Shown piece by piece: positions 1-12,258 of a stretch of DNA of 64,000 bases (positions are counted from its first letter, which is position 1; every line of letters begins with the position of its first letter). This DNA comes from Combretum micranthum (taxonomy: Eukaryota; Streptophyta; Magnoliopsida; Myrtales; Combretaceae). Made by a program: the position numbers and the translations under genes. Under the pieces are notes generated by a model. That model was not told the origin of the DNA and ran no database searches. It worked only from the letters and a program-made list of their open reading frames with translations. The stretch is taken from assembly GCA_024138025.1 (NCBI GenBank), contig JAMXBD010000397.1, forward strand, positions 496,001 through 560,000, read 5' to 3'.

Positions 1-1549
1 CACAAAATTCGGATTTTGGAATCAACCCTACTTGAAAACATGGTTACAAAGTGTAAAATGGAATTTTTTATGTAGAAATGAAGGTCATAAGTGATAGATA
101 TAATGAAGACTCAATTTTAACAAGGATAATTATATTTTCTTAAGAAATAAATCCAAAACAAATGGAAATGATCAAAGTTAGGAAACTAGTTTTCTTGAAA
201 GTAGATAGCCATGAAGTCTTACAAATAAAAAGTTTCTAAAAAAAAAAAAATTCCTTTTAGTAAATATTGTCAAAAGCATGCATGCATTAAACTCATCTCA
301 TGTCATTCATGTTAGGAAATCATTCATATTTCATGTATACTTGAAATATCAAGTAGAAACATTTTAAACAATTACAAAGCTATTTTTTAGAAACAGAGAT
401 CGTTACCGATCAGATATGATCCCTCTGTTTCACGACCTAAATATTTTCAAAACTTGAAAACAATGTTAGAATTAGATAGATCTTTTGAAGTAGATAGAAA
501 TCGATATATAATTTGCGAAATTCCGAGTTAAAATGACCAAGTTATGGCCGTTTTAAGTTGGAATTCCCGCTTAGGACAAGAATTACGAATTTGATAGTTT
601 GTATAAGATCGTTTGGATTAGTTTGAGTTAAAATACTTCTTAGAGTGTTTCTTCTTTTTTAGGCGATCCCGAAATCGATGATTTCCTACCACCGGATTAC
701 TTTTACTAAGAGACCGGTGATCTAATGGTTGAGTGAGTTTTCTTCTTATTTTGTTTCCTTGCTTGTGCTTATAGCTAGTTGCACTAGAATTAGGAAAAGA
801 TAAAATTGTGATGAGTTGTGGTATAATCTTGGTTGAATGAATGATAAGTATATCGAGGTGGGACTTGTTATAAAATCATTGTATGAGTTAGCATAGACTT
901 AAATTGTCTGAAATTCTCTATGATCGCTTTTAACCTACATAATTAATATGCCACTATTATATGAATAAATGTGCATGCATATCACATGTTAAGTCACATT
1001 GCATTGCTCATATACCTTTGGTGGGACAAAAGTATATTAACGGAAGGCGAGGGGGCTTTGTTAACATTAAGGATGCGAGATTGCTTAAGTTAATGAATGT
1101 GGGGTAGGCACATAAAACTACAATAAAACAACAAGAGAAAAAGATTGGAATTATGGTTGCATGTTATGGACCATCCTAACCCCGAGTAGAGGGCGTAAAT
1201 CTATTCACATATGGTTACTGGAAAGTCATATGCTTGTCTGCTCATGTGTTTGTTCATGCATAGCATATGGATGAATTATAACTTGCTTATCATGGTATGA
1301 AATTAAGGGAACTCTCACTAACTAGTGTAGCTTATACCCCAATAGATGTTTAAATGAACAGGTTATCTCAAGAATGCTAAGTGGGGACTGAGATGGTTGG
1401 AGCCGAAAATGACTTCGGGATTCCAGTAAGATATAAGAATGCTTGAAGTTATTAGCTAGGTTTATGATTTGCCTTGTAATAGTTTTATATAGTGAAATCT
1501 TTTGATGAAATTGTATTTGAAGTATAGTGATTTGTATCTGAAGTATAGT
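1..1549 (+). mobile_element. 5' LTR of outermost LARD-like element, part 1 (left end outside window)
   Basis: This is the downstream part of a plus-oriented long LTR whose start lies left of the window. The first bases align with the 3' LTR near 20075-20146, about 3.07 kb into that LTR, so the full LTR was probably near 4.8 kb. It carries the family modules: the imperfect inverted repeat (about 531-560), a CCTAACCCC...GGGCGTAAAT block near 1176-1200, and a 'TAGCTTATACCCC' stretch near 1329. It is split after 1549 by the solo LTR 1550-14522 and resumes at 14528. It is non-coding. The family is Ty3/gypsy, judged from the primer binding site that follows its end. Confidence 0.85.
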
Positions 1550-4500
1550 TGTCACGCCCCGAAGGGTACCCTAAACGTGGCAGTCCGCCGTACACAATAT
1601 TAAAGCCTAAGAATGACCACCTCAGTCACGCTAAGGCTCCCATACTATGTACAAGGCATCTAACACATGGAGGAGACACATCAGAGTAATACATTTTACG
1701 TTGATATAGCTTGAGTAACAATGTAAAGGAAATACAATTTACTATACTTCAGATACAAATCGCTATACTTCATATACGAATCACTATACTTCAAATACAA
1801 ATCATTACACTTCAATTACATTCATCAAAAGATTCCACTTCATGAAACTATTACAAGGCAAATCATAAAACTGGCTGATAACTTCAATCATTCTTATTCC
1901 TTGCCGGAATCCCAAAGTCATTCCCGGCTCCAATCAATTCGGTCCCCACCTTGCATTCTTGAGATAACCTGTTCATTTACACCACTATTGGGGTATAAGC
2001 TACACTAGCTTAGTGAGAATTCCCTCAATTCTGTACCATAACAAGCAATGTTATAATCAACCATATGCTATGCATGAACAAACACATGAGCAAGCAATTA
2101 TGCATGGGTATCCGGAATCCACACACAGAACGGATTTACGCCCTCCGTATCTTGGGTTAGGGTTGGTATTGAAGTCTACATGACCGCTGCTAGTCCCCAA
2201 GCCCTCGGCTCATAGCACTCGCCTCGGCTAGGCTCACACATGGAATGCATCCCTGATGCGCCTTAGTTTCCTATGAATAAGCTCTGATCCCGGGTCTCAT
2301 TATCCAAACGAGTCCTCGGACCATACCGATCGACCTGCGTAGGAGTAGCACGCTACCAAATGCAATATGTCGTGAGATGCATGACCAATTTAATTTTTTT
2401 GCTTAGGTCAAAATATTTATACGTTCTTTAGAGTGACCAGCCAATATCATACACATAACAGAAATAATATGAACAGTGCAGTTATCCAATCAAATCGTGG
2501 TTTCGATATGCTTCAGTATTATTTGGCATACATTCATCACAGCCTCATCATATATCCCATCCCCGTTCATATCGGTTTTTATCTTGTTCCTATAATTCTA
2601 ATGCAACTAACTACAAGCACAATCAAGGTAACAAAACAAGGAGAAAACTCACTCGGTCATTGGATCACCGGTCTTCTAGTAATAATAATCCGATAGTAGG
2701 GAATCGTCGAATTCGGGATCACCTAAAAAGGAAGAAATACTCTAATAAGTATTTCAACTCAAACTAATCCAAACGATTTTATACGAACTATCAAATTCGT
2801 AATTCGCGTCCTACGCGGGAATTCTAACTTAAAACGGCCATAACTTGGTCATTTTAACTCAGAATCTCGCAAATTATATATCGATTTCTATCTACTTCGA
2901 AAGATCTATCTATTCCTAATATTATATTTAAGTTTTGAAAACTTTGAAGCTTTGAAAAGTTCGGATCAGATTAGGGCAGCAACAATTTCCAAGTCCGAAA
3001 AATAGTTTTGTAAATGTTTGTAATGTTCCTACTATATAGATTAGCTATACATGTAATATGAATGATTCCCTAACATGACTGACATGAGACGAGCTTAATG
3101 TATGCATGATCTTGATGATTCTTGCTAAAAGAAAATTTTATAACTCCTTATATTACAAACTTCAAGGATAACCACTTTTACGAATACTAGTTCCCTAGCT
3201 TTGATTATTTCCATTTGTTTTGGATCTATTACTTAAGAAAATATAATTATTTTTGTTAAAATTGAGTCTTCATTATATATATTACTTATGACCTTCATTT
3301 CTACATAAAAATTTCTATTTTACACTTTGTAAATATGTTTTCCAATATGATTTACTCAAAAATCCGAATTTTGGAAAATTTCATTTCTTGCATATTTCTT
3401 ATGAGAAAACTTGTTTAATGCATCAAAGTTTGAAGCTTTACCATATCTATTGTCTAAGGAATTCATTTAACACATAAAACTTGCAATTTGAGTTCAAATA
3501 CTAAGTGATTACATATGCATTATCTCAAATTACGAAATTGACAATTTGATCACTAGCTCAAAATTTTTCATTTTAATTCCATTACTTGTTTTACACATTA
3601 CTCATGCCTAAACTCATTTTAACTTGTAAAAATAATTGCTTAATAATATCTATTACCTATATACTTCATTTTTCGCATAAAACATGAGTTTCGGAGTTGA
3701 TAAATGGGTTTTCAAAATTGGTCTTGATTGGGATCCGAATTTAGAAAAATTATTTGTGGTCATATCTTTTGATAAAATCTATCTAAGCTTATGAAAATCC
3801 ATTCCTTACCTATCATATATTATGAGCCTTTCATTTCTTGAATAAAAACTTCATTTTTGAGTTGGAAAACATGTTTTTAAAATAGGCCTTAGCCAAAATC
3901 CGAAAATATAATTTTTATTTTGAAAATAACTTTTGAAAATCACTTTTGATTCTTGTAGAAAGAAGTCTTGATGATATACATATATTAAGCCTTCATTTTC
4001 TTAAGTAAAAATTACATTTTAACACTTGGAAAGTGGGTTTTAAATGGGGGTCTTGCCAAAATACGAATTTCACAATTTTGTTTGAGTTCAAAACTAGGAT
4101 CTATACTTAATATGAACATAAACATAAAACAAATGCATGGTAATAAGCTATAAACATCATAGATCTAAACTTTACTTATCAAAATCTTTCATTTTATGGT
4201 ATCTATGCCCTAAGCCCTTCATTTTAAATGAAAAATACACATTTTGAAGTTGAAAAACAACTTTTCTAAATATGACTCCATTTTCATCCGAATTTTCAAA
4301 AATTATTTTTGTTGAAAATACAATAGATCTTGAGTTTCCTAAAGCTTTCTTACTATCATCATGCTTTTACAAGCCATCCATGAACATAAAACAAAGTCTA
4401 ATGCATTTTATGAACTTAAAACTCTAGATCTAGTTTTCTAAACTAATTATAAGTGCATGAACACATGTGGATGATGGATCTATGCATAAATCATAGGTAA

Positions 4501-7500
4501 TAACAAAAATAACAACTCATATAGCAAGATCTATGACATAAACAAAAATCAAAGCTATAAAAAGTTAGATCTACAAAATATAATAACTTTAAACAAGAAA
4601 ATAATTATAATACAAGGCAATAAAAGTGGGGAAGAGAAAGGTTTCATTTTTGGCATCATCATCCTAAGCTTTTAAGCTTATGAAAGTTCCTTTGATGCAT
4701 GAAACCTTCATTACACTTTACCTATATCACCTATGGAAGCTTTGAGAAGAAGATTTGCTTAAAAATCTTCAAGAAATATGTGTGGAAGCTTAAGAATGGA
4801 ATGGGGACAGCTTTGTTATGGTAAGAAACAAGAAAAAAATGAAGAGGAAAAGAGAGGAAAAAGAGAGAAAAGCTAAGGAATAAAAGAGGGAAGAAGGACT
4901 AAATGAAGGTGTCACGCCCCAATGGGTACCCTAAACGTGACAGTCCGCCACACTCAATATTAAAGCTTAAGTATGACAACCTTAGCCATTCCCAAAAGCT
5001 TTTATATTAAGTGTAAGGCGTACTTTCACAACTTTAGAGGACCGTATATGGAATTATGAAGCTTAAGGAGATATAGAAACATATTAAGAAAAGAGGATTC
5101 ACAATAATTATTCATTCATGGCAAAGACTTTACAAACTTAGGGACAACTCCCTAAATTACTAATCTATTATATAAATATTTGCATGCTAATACTATGCTA
5201 CACTATAGCCAAGTTTCTAATGTTCAAGAGAGATTACCTGCCCGCATGGTCCACGTGGCCTTAACCATAAGTACGGGAACTGCAAAAGATATCTATTGGG
5301 GTATAAGCTAATAGGCTTAGTGAGAACTATTTCCATAAATAACTTCTTGTAACAAGATTCAAACAAGTTGATTTAATCAAACAAATGTAATGCACAAGCA
5401 CGTGGGCAAACAAGCATATAGTTTTCCGGGAACTATATGTTGAATGGATTTACGCCCTCCATTGGGGTTTAGTGATATATAACCTCAATTCAAGTAGTTT
5501 TAAATAAAAATGTTTTCTTGCTCACGAGCACACATCGTCGAGCATTTCGAATCTACTTGATTGACCTTGCTTTCGGATCTACAGCCAAGCATATTCCATT
5601 AAGCCGCCAAGCAATCGCTTTCGGATCTCCCGCTAAGTGTTGCTTTCGACATGAGCTTACTATCCTTCTCACCCAAGGATAATAACCCAACCATGCAATG
5701 TGACTCAATTCGTGGTATGCATGAGTTCATTAATTTATAAAGTCATAACATAATTATTTTGAACTTTATGGCGATCAAGGAATTTCACACAAATCAATAT
5801 TGAACTAAAACAATCACTTAGAAAAATTTTGGCTTCGATATTCTTAGGATTCTTTCAAGGAATTATTTTACATGCATATCGGTTTATCTTTTCCTAACTC
5901 TAGTGCAACTAATTTACAAGCACAACAAGTGTAGCATTTAATGGAAATAAACTCACGATGCCATTGTCGTCTATTCCTCTAAGCGGATGAGTCGTTCACA
6001 CACTCCACTTAATCGTAATAATCCTCGGGGTAAAGGAATCCTTTCTCGGGGTCACCTAGCCAAAGAAAATACCCACAATGAGTTTTTCTTGATGATTTTC
6101 TTGAATTTTGACAAAACAATGTCAAAGAACGTCAAAGTTCATATGAAAGAACGTTCCAACTTAAAATGGCCATAACTTTTTCATTTTAATTCGGAATCGC
6201 GCATATAATATACCGATTTCTACCTACTTGAAAAGATCTACCCATTTCCGAAATTATATCCAACAAACAAGGCCATATAGGCTCTGAAAAAGTAGTGACA
6301 AAATTCACCATGGATTTCCAAGTAAAAACAACTTTGGTTCAAGGAATCAAATTCGTTTGATAAATACTTAGTTATCTATATAGTTAAAAAATTCTCTTTT
6401 TATAACTATATAACTCATATTTAAGCATGCTCAAGTGTCTTGTTATCCAATTATTTTTCTTAGGTAAAACAATGTCGGGTTAAAGCTTTTCGGAAATTGT
6501 TTTTGTAAATTTCTTTGAAATGAATACCTTGTTTTCTTTATTTTCTAAAAACGTTTTATGTTGGTTTTATTTATCTTTTTCTAAGTGACCTTTGAAAATA
6601 AAATTTTCTACTTTCTAAGTTACATTAATACTATATTTGAAGTTTTCTAGGAAATATGCTATTCTTCATTTTTCTTGTGTAAATTCCTTTGTTTACTTAT
6701 TTTGCAAAAATCCTTACTTGATATTTCTCATTCTTTTTCTCATGTCTCATATTTTTCAAAAATAATCATCCATGCATGAAAATTTGTTTTCTTCATAAAA
6801 ACAATGTGGAACAATTAAGGACTTTTTGTAGAAAAACTAATTTCTATAATCTTATTAACTTCTTCTTGTAACTTGAAAAGAAATAACTTTATTATTTTCA
6901 AACCATTAATTTTCTTTGCCTATTTGTTTGCAAAGGTCTTTACTTAAAAATTTCCTTAGTCATCCATCTTATTTTCTTTCTTATGAAAAGAACCGTTTTT
7001 GTCAACAAAATATTTTATTTTGAAAAAAAAACAAGGTGGGATAATGAGGATCTAAGTGACTCTTTAAAGTAAAAGTAGTTTATAAAATTATAGTGAGTTC
7101 TTTTTGTAACATGAAAAGGAATGAGTTTATTTTTGTTATCTTATATATTTTTATGCTTCATAAACTTATTTTCAAGTGACAAAAATCCTTCTTTTGTTTT
7201 ATTATCTTTAGCAAATAAAATTTTTGGACAACAATCTAAATGAACATGATTATGAGGATAATAATAACCAAAATAACATAAAGCATAATAATAAAGTCAA
7301 GTATTGGAGTCTTAGCTTTTTCAAGGCTCCCGGGACTAAGAAGTAAACTAGTCCCATAATGAAATAAAATGAAAGGAAGAAAAACTTGTTTCGACTTGAT
7401 GAGGACAAGTCTAAGACTAGAGACTAGTCTTAAAAACAACTCGGAATAAATAAAATGCATTGAAGTAAATAAATTGCATGAAAGGTAAATAAATTGCAAG

Positions 7501-8780
7501 ATCATGAGCTTATATGCTCTAAATAGTATATATAGCTATATAGATATAGTAGATAGTTATGAACATATGTAAACCCCCAAAAATTTTCATAATCCTTAAA
7601 AGAAATTCTAGAAGTTTAATATCAAAATTTGAAACCCGAAAAATCAACTCGAGATTAACACCCGATTCTAGACCAAGTCAAAACTGGAAACGAAACCCTA
7701 AAAATTGAACCAAGTTAAAACTTAATTCCAAATAAGAACAAAAACGAGTTTTCTCAAACTTGAGAAAACAAGAACCTCTGAAACAAAATATAACGTCCAA
7801 TTATCGATATAATCAACGTCCGTACGTCGATTAGATAATCTACCCAATTCCTAAAACGCGAATCGAAACGATAGATCCAAATAACGTTCAACAACGAGAT
7901 GATAAAATCCTAAATCCTTCAGTAAAATTTCTAGAATCGCCAAAAATCCAAATTTTTCAACAAAAGTCAAATTGAGTCAATTCATAAACCTAGACTCGGT
8001 TAAACAATTCCGAGAACTAAAAGCTATTAAATAATCACAAATAAAATAAAATATAAATTTCGAGCTAAAATTCTAAAACGATCAAAACTCAAAAATTATA
8101 CGATCTTACGAATAACTCAGTAAAAATCGGAAATCAAAACGGAACCCTAAAAAGACAACAAGCCTATAACGAACCCTAGCATTTAAGATCCGGCAATCCC
8201 GTGTATTCAAACCCTAGAAAACGAAATTAAGTTAATAGCTTCAAATAGTTCGTAATAATATAGGGTAACATAAAAATATCAGATTCGCGAAATTCGAGTG
8301 ACCTTCGGACCCAAACGGGATCGGTTCTCGAAAAGCGTGTCCCGGAGCTCGGAATATTAAAAACATTCCGTTTATACCAATAGACTCTTAAAAATATAAG
8401 GATTCCAGAAATATCAGTTTTAGAATTTTTCGGTAGCTAAAAATTACAGATATCACATTATTACGCGTATTTTTATTACTACCGGTACTTTAATTGTCTA
8501 ATCTACTATTCATAGTACTTTTCTACTATTCACTATCTCTACTTTTTCTTACACCTATTTCTTACACCTACATATCTATTTTCTTACTTTTTTTCATTTT
8601 CAACACAACTTTAATCACATCAAACTTTACACATTACTTCTTTATTACACAAAACAAATAAAATAAAACAATTTCCCCCTCTCAAGAAGATCAAAACCGG
8701 CGCCTCCCCCTCCTCTTGCATCCTATTATTTTTTTCTTTTTCTTTTATTTAATTACCTCTTAAATTCCTCCACAAAATTC

Positions 8781-8788
8781 TATAAATA
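8781..8788 (+). promoter_or_regulatory. TATA box of solo LTR 7568-11945
   Basis: TATAAATA sits about 1.2 kb into the LTR, followed by C/T-rich sequence as expected for a U3-R junction. The same box recurs at the matching place in sister LTRs (40237, 57296 and, on the minus strand, 12251, 34822, 38263 and 51007). Promoter function is inferred from sequence only. Confidence 0.6.
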
Positions 8789-11184
8789 CCACCTCTCCCC
8801 TTCTCATTTCTTCACACCATTCCAAAGCAAAGAAATTATGCCAAAATCCTCTCCAAAAACTCCTCTCTATAATCTTACAAGAACTCTCTTCTTGTAAAGA
8901 GAAAACACTCTTCATCCATTACTAAAGAAAGTTTCTTTTCAAAGCATCACTACTTACCACTACCAAAAGCCTTCAAGCAAACCTTCTTTTCTTCTTACCC
9001 ATTTAGGTAATGAAGAACTCATACTCTATTCTTTCTATGTCAAGTAACCTTATATGGTTTTGATGTTGTTTCTTAGGTTGAGAAACTAAAGAAAACCACA
9101 TTAAGATCATATTTGGTTTTTGTTCATGGAACTACTTTCATGCATATATATACTTTGTCATTTATTACTTGTTTATATTTTGATCTTACTTATATATAAT
9201 ATATATATATGTATATTATATTTATTTAGAGCATATAAACTCATTTGTTATTTATTTACTTTCAAAGTTATGCAATTTATTTAATTTTATTAAGACTAGT
9301 CTTTCTAGTCTTAGACTTGTCCATATCAAGTCAAAACAATCTTTTATTTATTTTCTTTAATCATTCGGGACTAGTCCATTCTTAGTCCCGGGATGCCTTG
9401 ATAAAAGCTAAGGCTCCAATTCTTGATCGGGATTCCTTGATGAAGCTAAGGTTCCCAATACTTGATATTTTATTTTTCTTGCTTATTATTTATTTCTAGT
9501 ATTTCCTTATGTTCTTATTTCTTTATATGCTCATGATATTTGCATTTACATAATGCTAATGTCTCAACTAGATCTAAAAATAGAATTTTTCTTTACTTAA
9601 TGAACTCAAAGCTAAGTTTTCAATCATATGATTTATCACAAAAATCGTGAAGTTATTATCAACAACATAGAAAAGGAATTTTCTCAACATCTTCATAGAT
9701 AACAAAGATAGATTTTCAAGGAATCATAAGAAATAAATATTTTCTTTGTATATTATGTTAACCTAAGTTTTGAGTAATATAATTTATTAATATTAAAAGT
9801 CTTTACAAAAAGCTCAAGATTTAAACTCTTTTAAACTTCGAAATACAACTAAGAAAACAAACCACTTTTCAAAGTTAAAAATCAACTCATAAGGAACCCA
9901 CTTAGGAAAAGTAATGATTTTTAAAATTCTAAAAGAAAGAACTTGTTTTCAAAAGAATATAAATAAAGTAAGGTTAGCAATAATGTATTTTATGATTCTT
10001 TTCAAAAGAAATGAAAGAACAAGTTTTAGGAAGCAAAAGCTTATATTTTAGAAATAGATATAAGAAAACAAGGCTCATTTTCTAAGATCATCTTAAATAA
10101 ACAAATTATGAAAAGGTTTTCGACAACTTAATATAGTTTTGATAAATTAACCTTTTATCACTAGAAATGAAATTTATGAAAGACTAAGGTTAAAGGAAAA
10201 TTTGCTTGTTTTAGAAAAAGGAATGAAGGAAATAAAATAAGAATATATTCATTTGTAATAAAAATATAAGGTTTCTTCTAAATACTTGAAAAGAAATTAT
10301 CAAAGTTAAAAGTGTTAAGCTCAAAATAAATTGTTGAGACACTACCATTAGGATTTTTTTTTGCATATGAAGTGAGCATACCTATATATTCAAAAAGTGT
10401 TTATCAAATATATATATGGTTACAAAAGGATTTTCTTTAAAATGAAGTTGAGTTAGAAAATGGATTTTCGCAAAAGTTTAGAAAATTCGTTTTAAATCTG
10501 TACCTGACGTTTTCGGAACCCAAATGACCGTTTATGACAAGGATAAGCTTAGAAATAGATAGATCTTTTCGAATAGGTAGAAAACGGTATATTATACGTG
10601 CGATTCCGAATTGAAATGACCAAGTTATGACCATTTTAAGTTGGAACATTTGCTCATGTGAACTTTAACGTTCTTTGACATTGTTTTGTCAAAATTCAAA
10701 AAAAATCTTCAAGAAAAACTCATTGTGGGTATTTTCTTTGGTTAGGTGATCCCGAGGAAGGATTCCTTACCCGAGGATTGTTACGATTAAGTGTAGTGTG
10801 CGAACGACTCATCCGCTTAGAGGAATAGACGACATGGCATCGTGAGTTACTCCCCGTTAATTTTCTCATACTCTTGATTGTGCTTGTAAAATTAGTTGCA
10901 CTAGAATTTAGGCAAAATCAAAAGGAAGTGTATGATAATATGTTGAAAGAATACTAAGTATGTCGAGACTCGATTTGCTTTTAATAAAGTTGTATGTGCA
11001 TTAATATCTTGAAGTGTTTGAAATTGGTTGATCACTTGAAAGAGGTTAAATGTAACTACTAGACTTTAATTAAAGAAACTATTCATGCACTTCATATGTT
11101 AAGTCACATTGCATTCACTACTATACAATTGGTGGGACAAGTGTATAATAGTGGTGGTAGACATAACCGGTATATCATGTAAGT

Positions 11185-11330
11185 GGCGAGTAGGAGCCGG
11201 TAAGAACTACTTAAATTGATGGCTAGTAGGAGCCTGTAATAACTACAAGTTTTTGGTGGCTAGTAGGAGCCTGTAATAACTACAAGTTTTTGATGGCGTA
11301 TAGGAGCCGGTAAGATCTATAAAAGTGTTT
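11185..11330 (+). repeat. Tandem repeat, about 37-bp unit, four copies
   Basis: Units begin at 11185, 11221, 11258 and 11295, each starting GGC(G/T)A(G)TAGGAGCC and running into a 'TAA(G/T)AACTAC'-like stretch. The spacing is 36, 37 and 37 bp. The array lies just upstream of the conserved CCCAACCCCGAATGAGG block of the LTR. Sister LTRs have unrelated tandem units at the same place. Confidence 0.85.
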
Positions 11331-12250
11331 TTAAAAGTTGTGGCTGTAATTGGCCTGAATACCCAACCCCGAATGAGGGCGTAAATTCATTCAACATATG
11401 ATTCCCGGAAAGTCATATGTCTTGTATGCTCACGTGGCTGTTGCATTTCATATGTTTGAATAATAAACTTGATTGATAATCTACTTCAAGTATGAATTTT
11501 GGGATTTGCTCACTAAGCTAGTTGTAGCTTATACCCCTATAGATTTGTTGAAACAGGTATGCTAGTGGCCTAAATTGAGGATCATGACCTTAAGGAAGTC
11601 AGGGACGGATGATTAAGGATATGGAATCATACGATGAAGAAAGTTTGTAAGGTTCTTTATATGTGATAACCTATATGATTGGGGACGTATATTTATTTGA
11701 AGATAATAGAAGAATATGCCTTAAGAATTAAATTGTGATATGCTATGTTTTATATTAAGTATTCTCTTTGCCTTGTTACTTATTTATTATCAATATAAAT
11801 TGTGCTACTCCGATGCGTCCCCTTGGTTGTGATGTACGCCTTGTACATAATATGAAAGCCTTTGCATGACTAAGGTAGTCATTCCTAGGCTTTAGTATTG
11901 TGTACGGCGGACTGCCACGTTTATGGTACCCCTCGGGGCGTGACAACATAAATGATCATAAGAGAAACATAAATGAATATAAAAGAAACATGAACATAAA
12001 GGAATTATGATTATGGACAAAAACAAAGTATGAACCTATAGTTGCTTCTTAACCTTCATGGTTTTAGAAAAAAACACCATTAAGTTCATACTAAGTAGAT
12101 GAACATGGAAACTTCTTGAAGAATTTTTACCTGGAGGAGATGAGCTAAAGAGAACTTCTTGAAAGAACTTCTTGGAGAGAAATTCTTGAGAGATTTTGAG
12201 AGAGTAATTTTAGTGTAGAAGTGGTGTGAAAGAAGTGAAGGTATGAGGGG

Positions 12251-12258
12251 TATTTATA
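12251..12258 (-). promoter_or_regulatory. TATA box of solo LTR 4910-12963
   Basis: TATTTATA on the plus strand reads TATAAATA on the LTR sense strand, in the same context (CC-TATAAATA-CCCC) as in the sister LTRs. Function is inferred. Confidence 0.55.

Larger units (their letters stand above)
7568..11945 (+). mobile_element. Solo LTR, plus orientation, innermost of the left stack
   Basis: It begins TGTAAACCCCCAAA and ends CTCGGGGCGTGACA. The TSD ACATA lies at 7563-7567 and 11946-11950. It is uninterrupted at 4378 bp. It contains a TATA box (8781-8788), the conserved inverted-repeat module near 10615-10645, a 37-bp tandem repeat (11185-11330), the CCCAACCCCGAATGAGGGCG block near 11363, and a 'TAGCTTATACCCC' stretch near 11525. 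No ORF of any size encodes a retroelement protein. It is the youngest layer of the left stack, because it interrupts everything around it. Confidence 0.95.
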
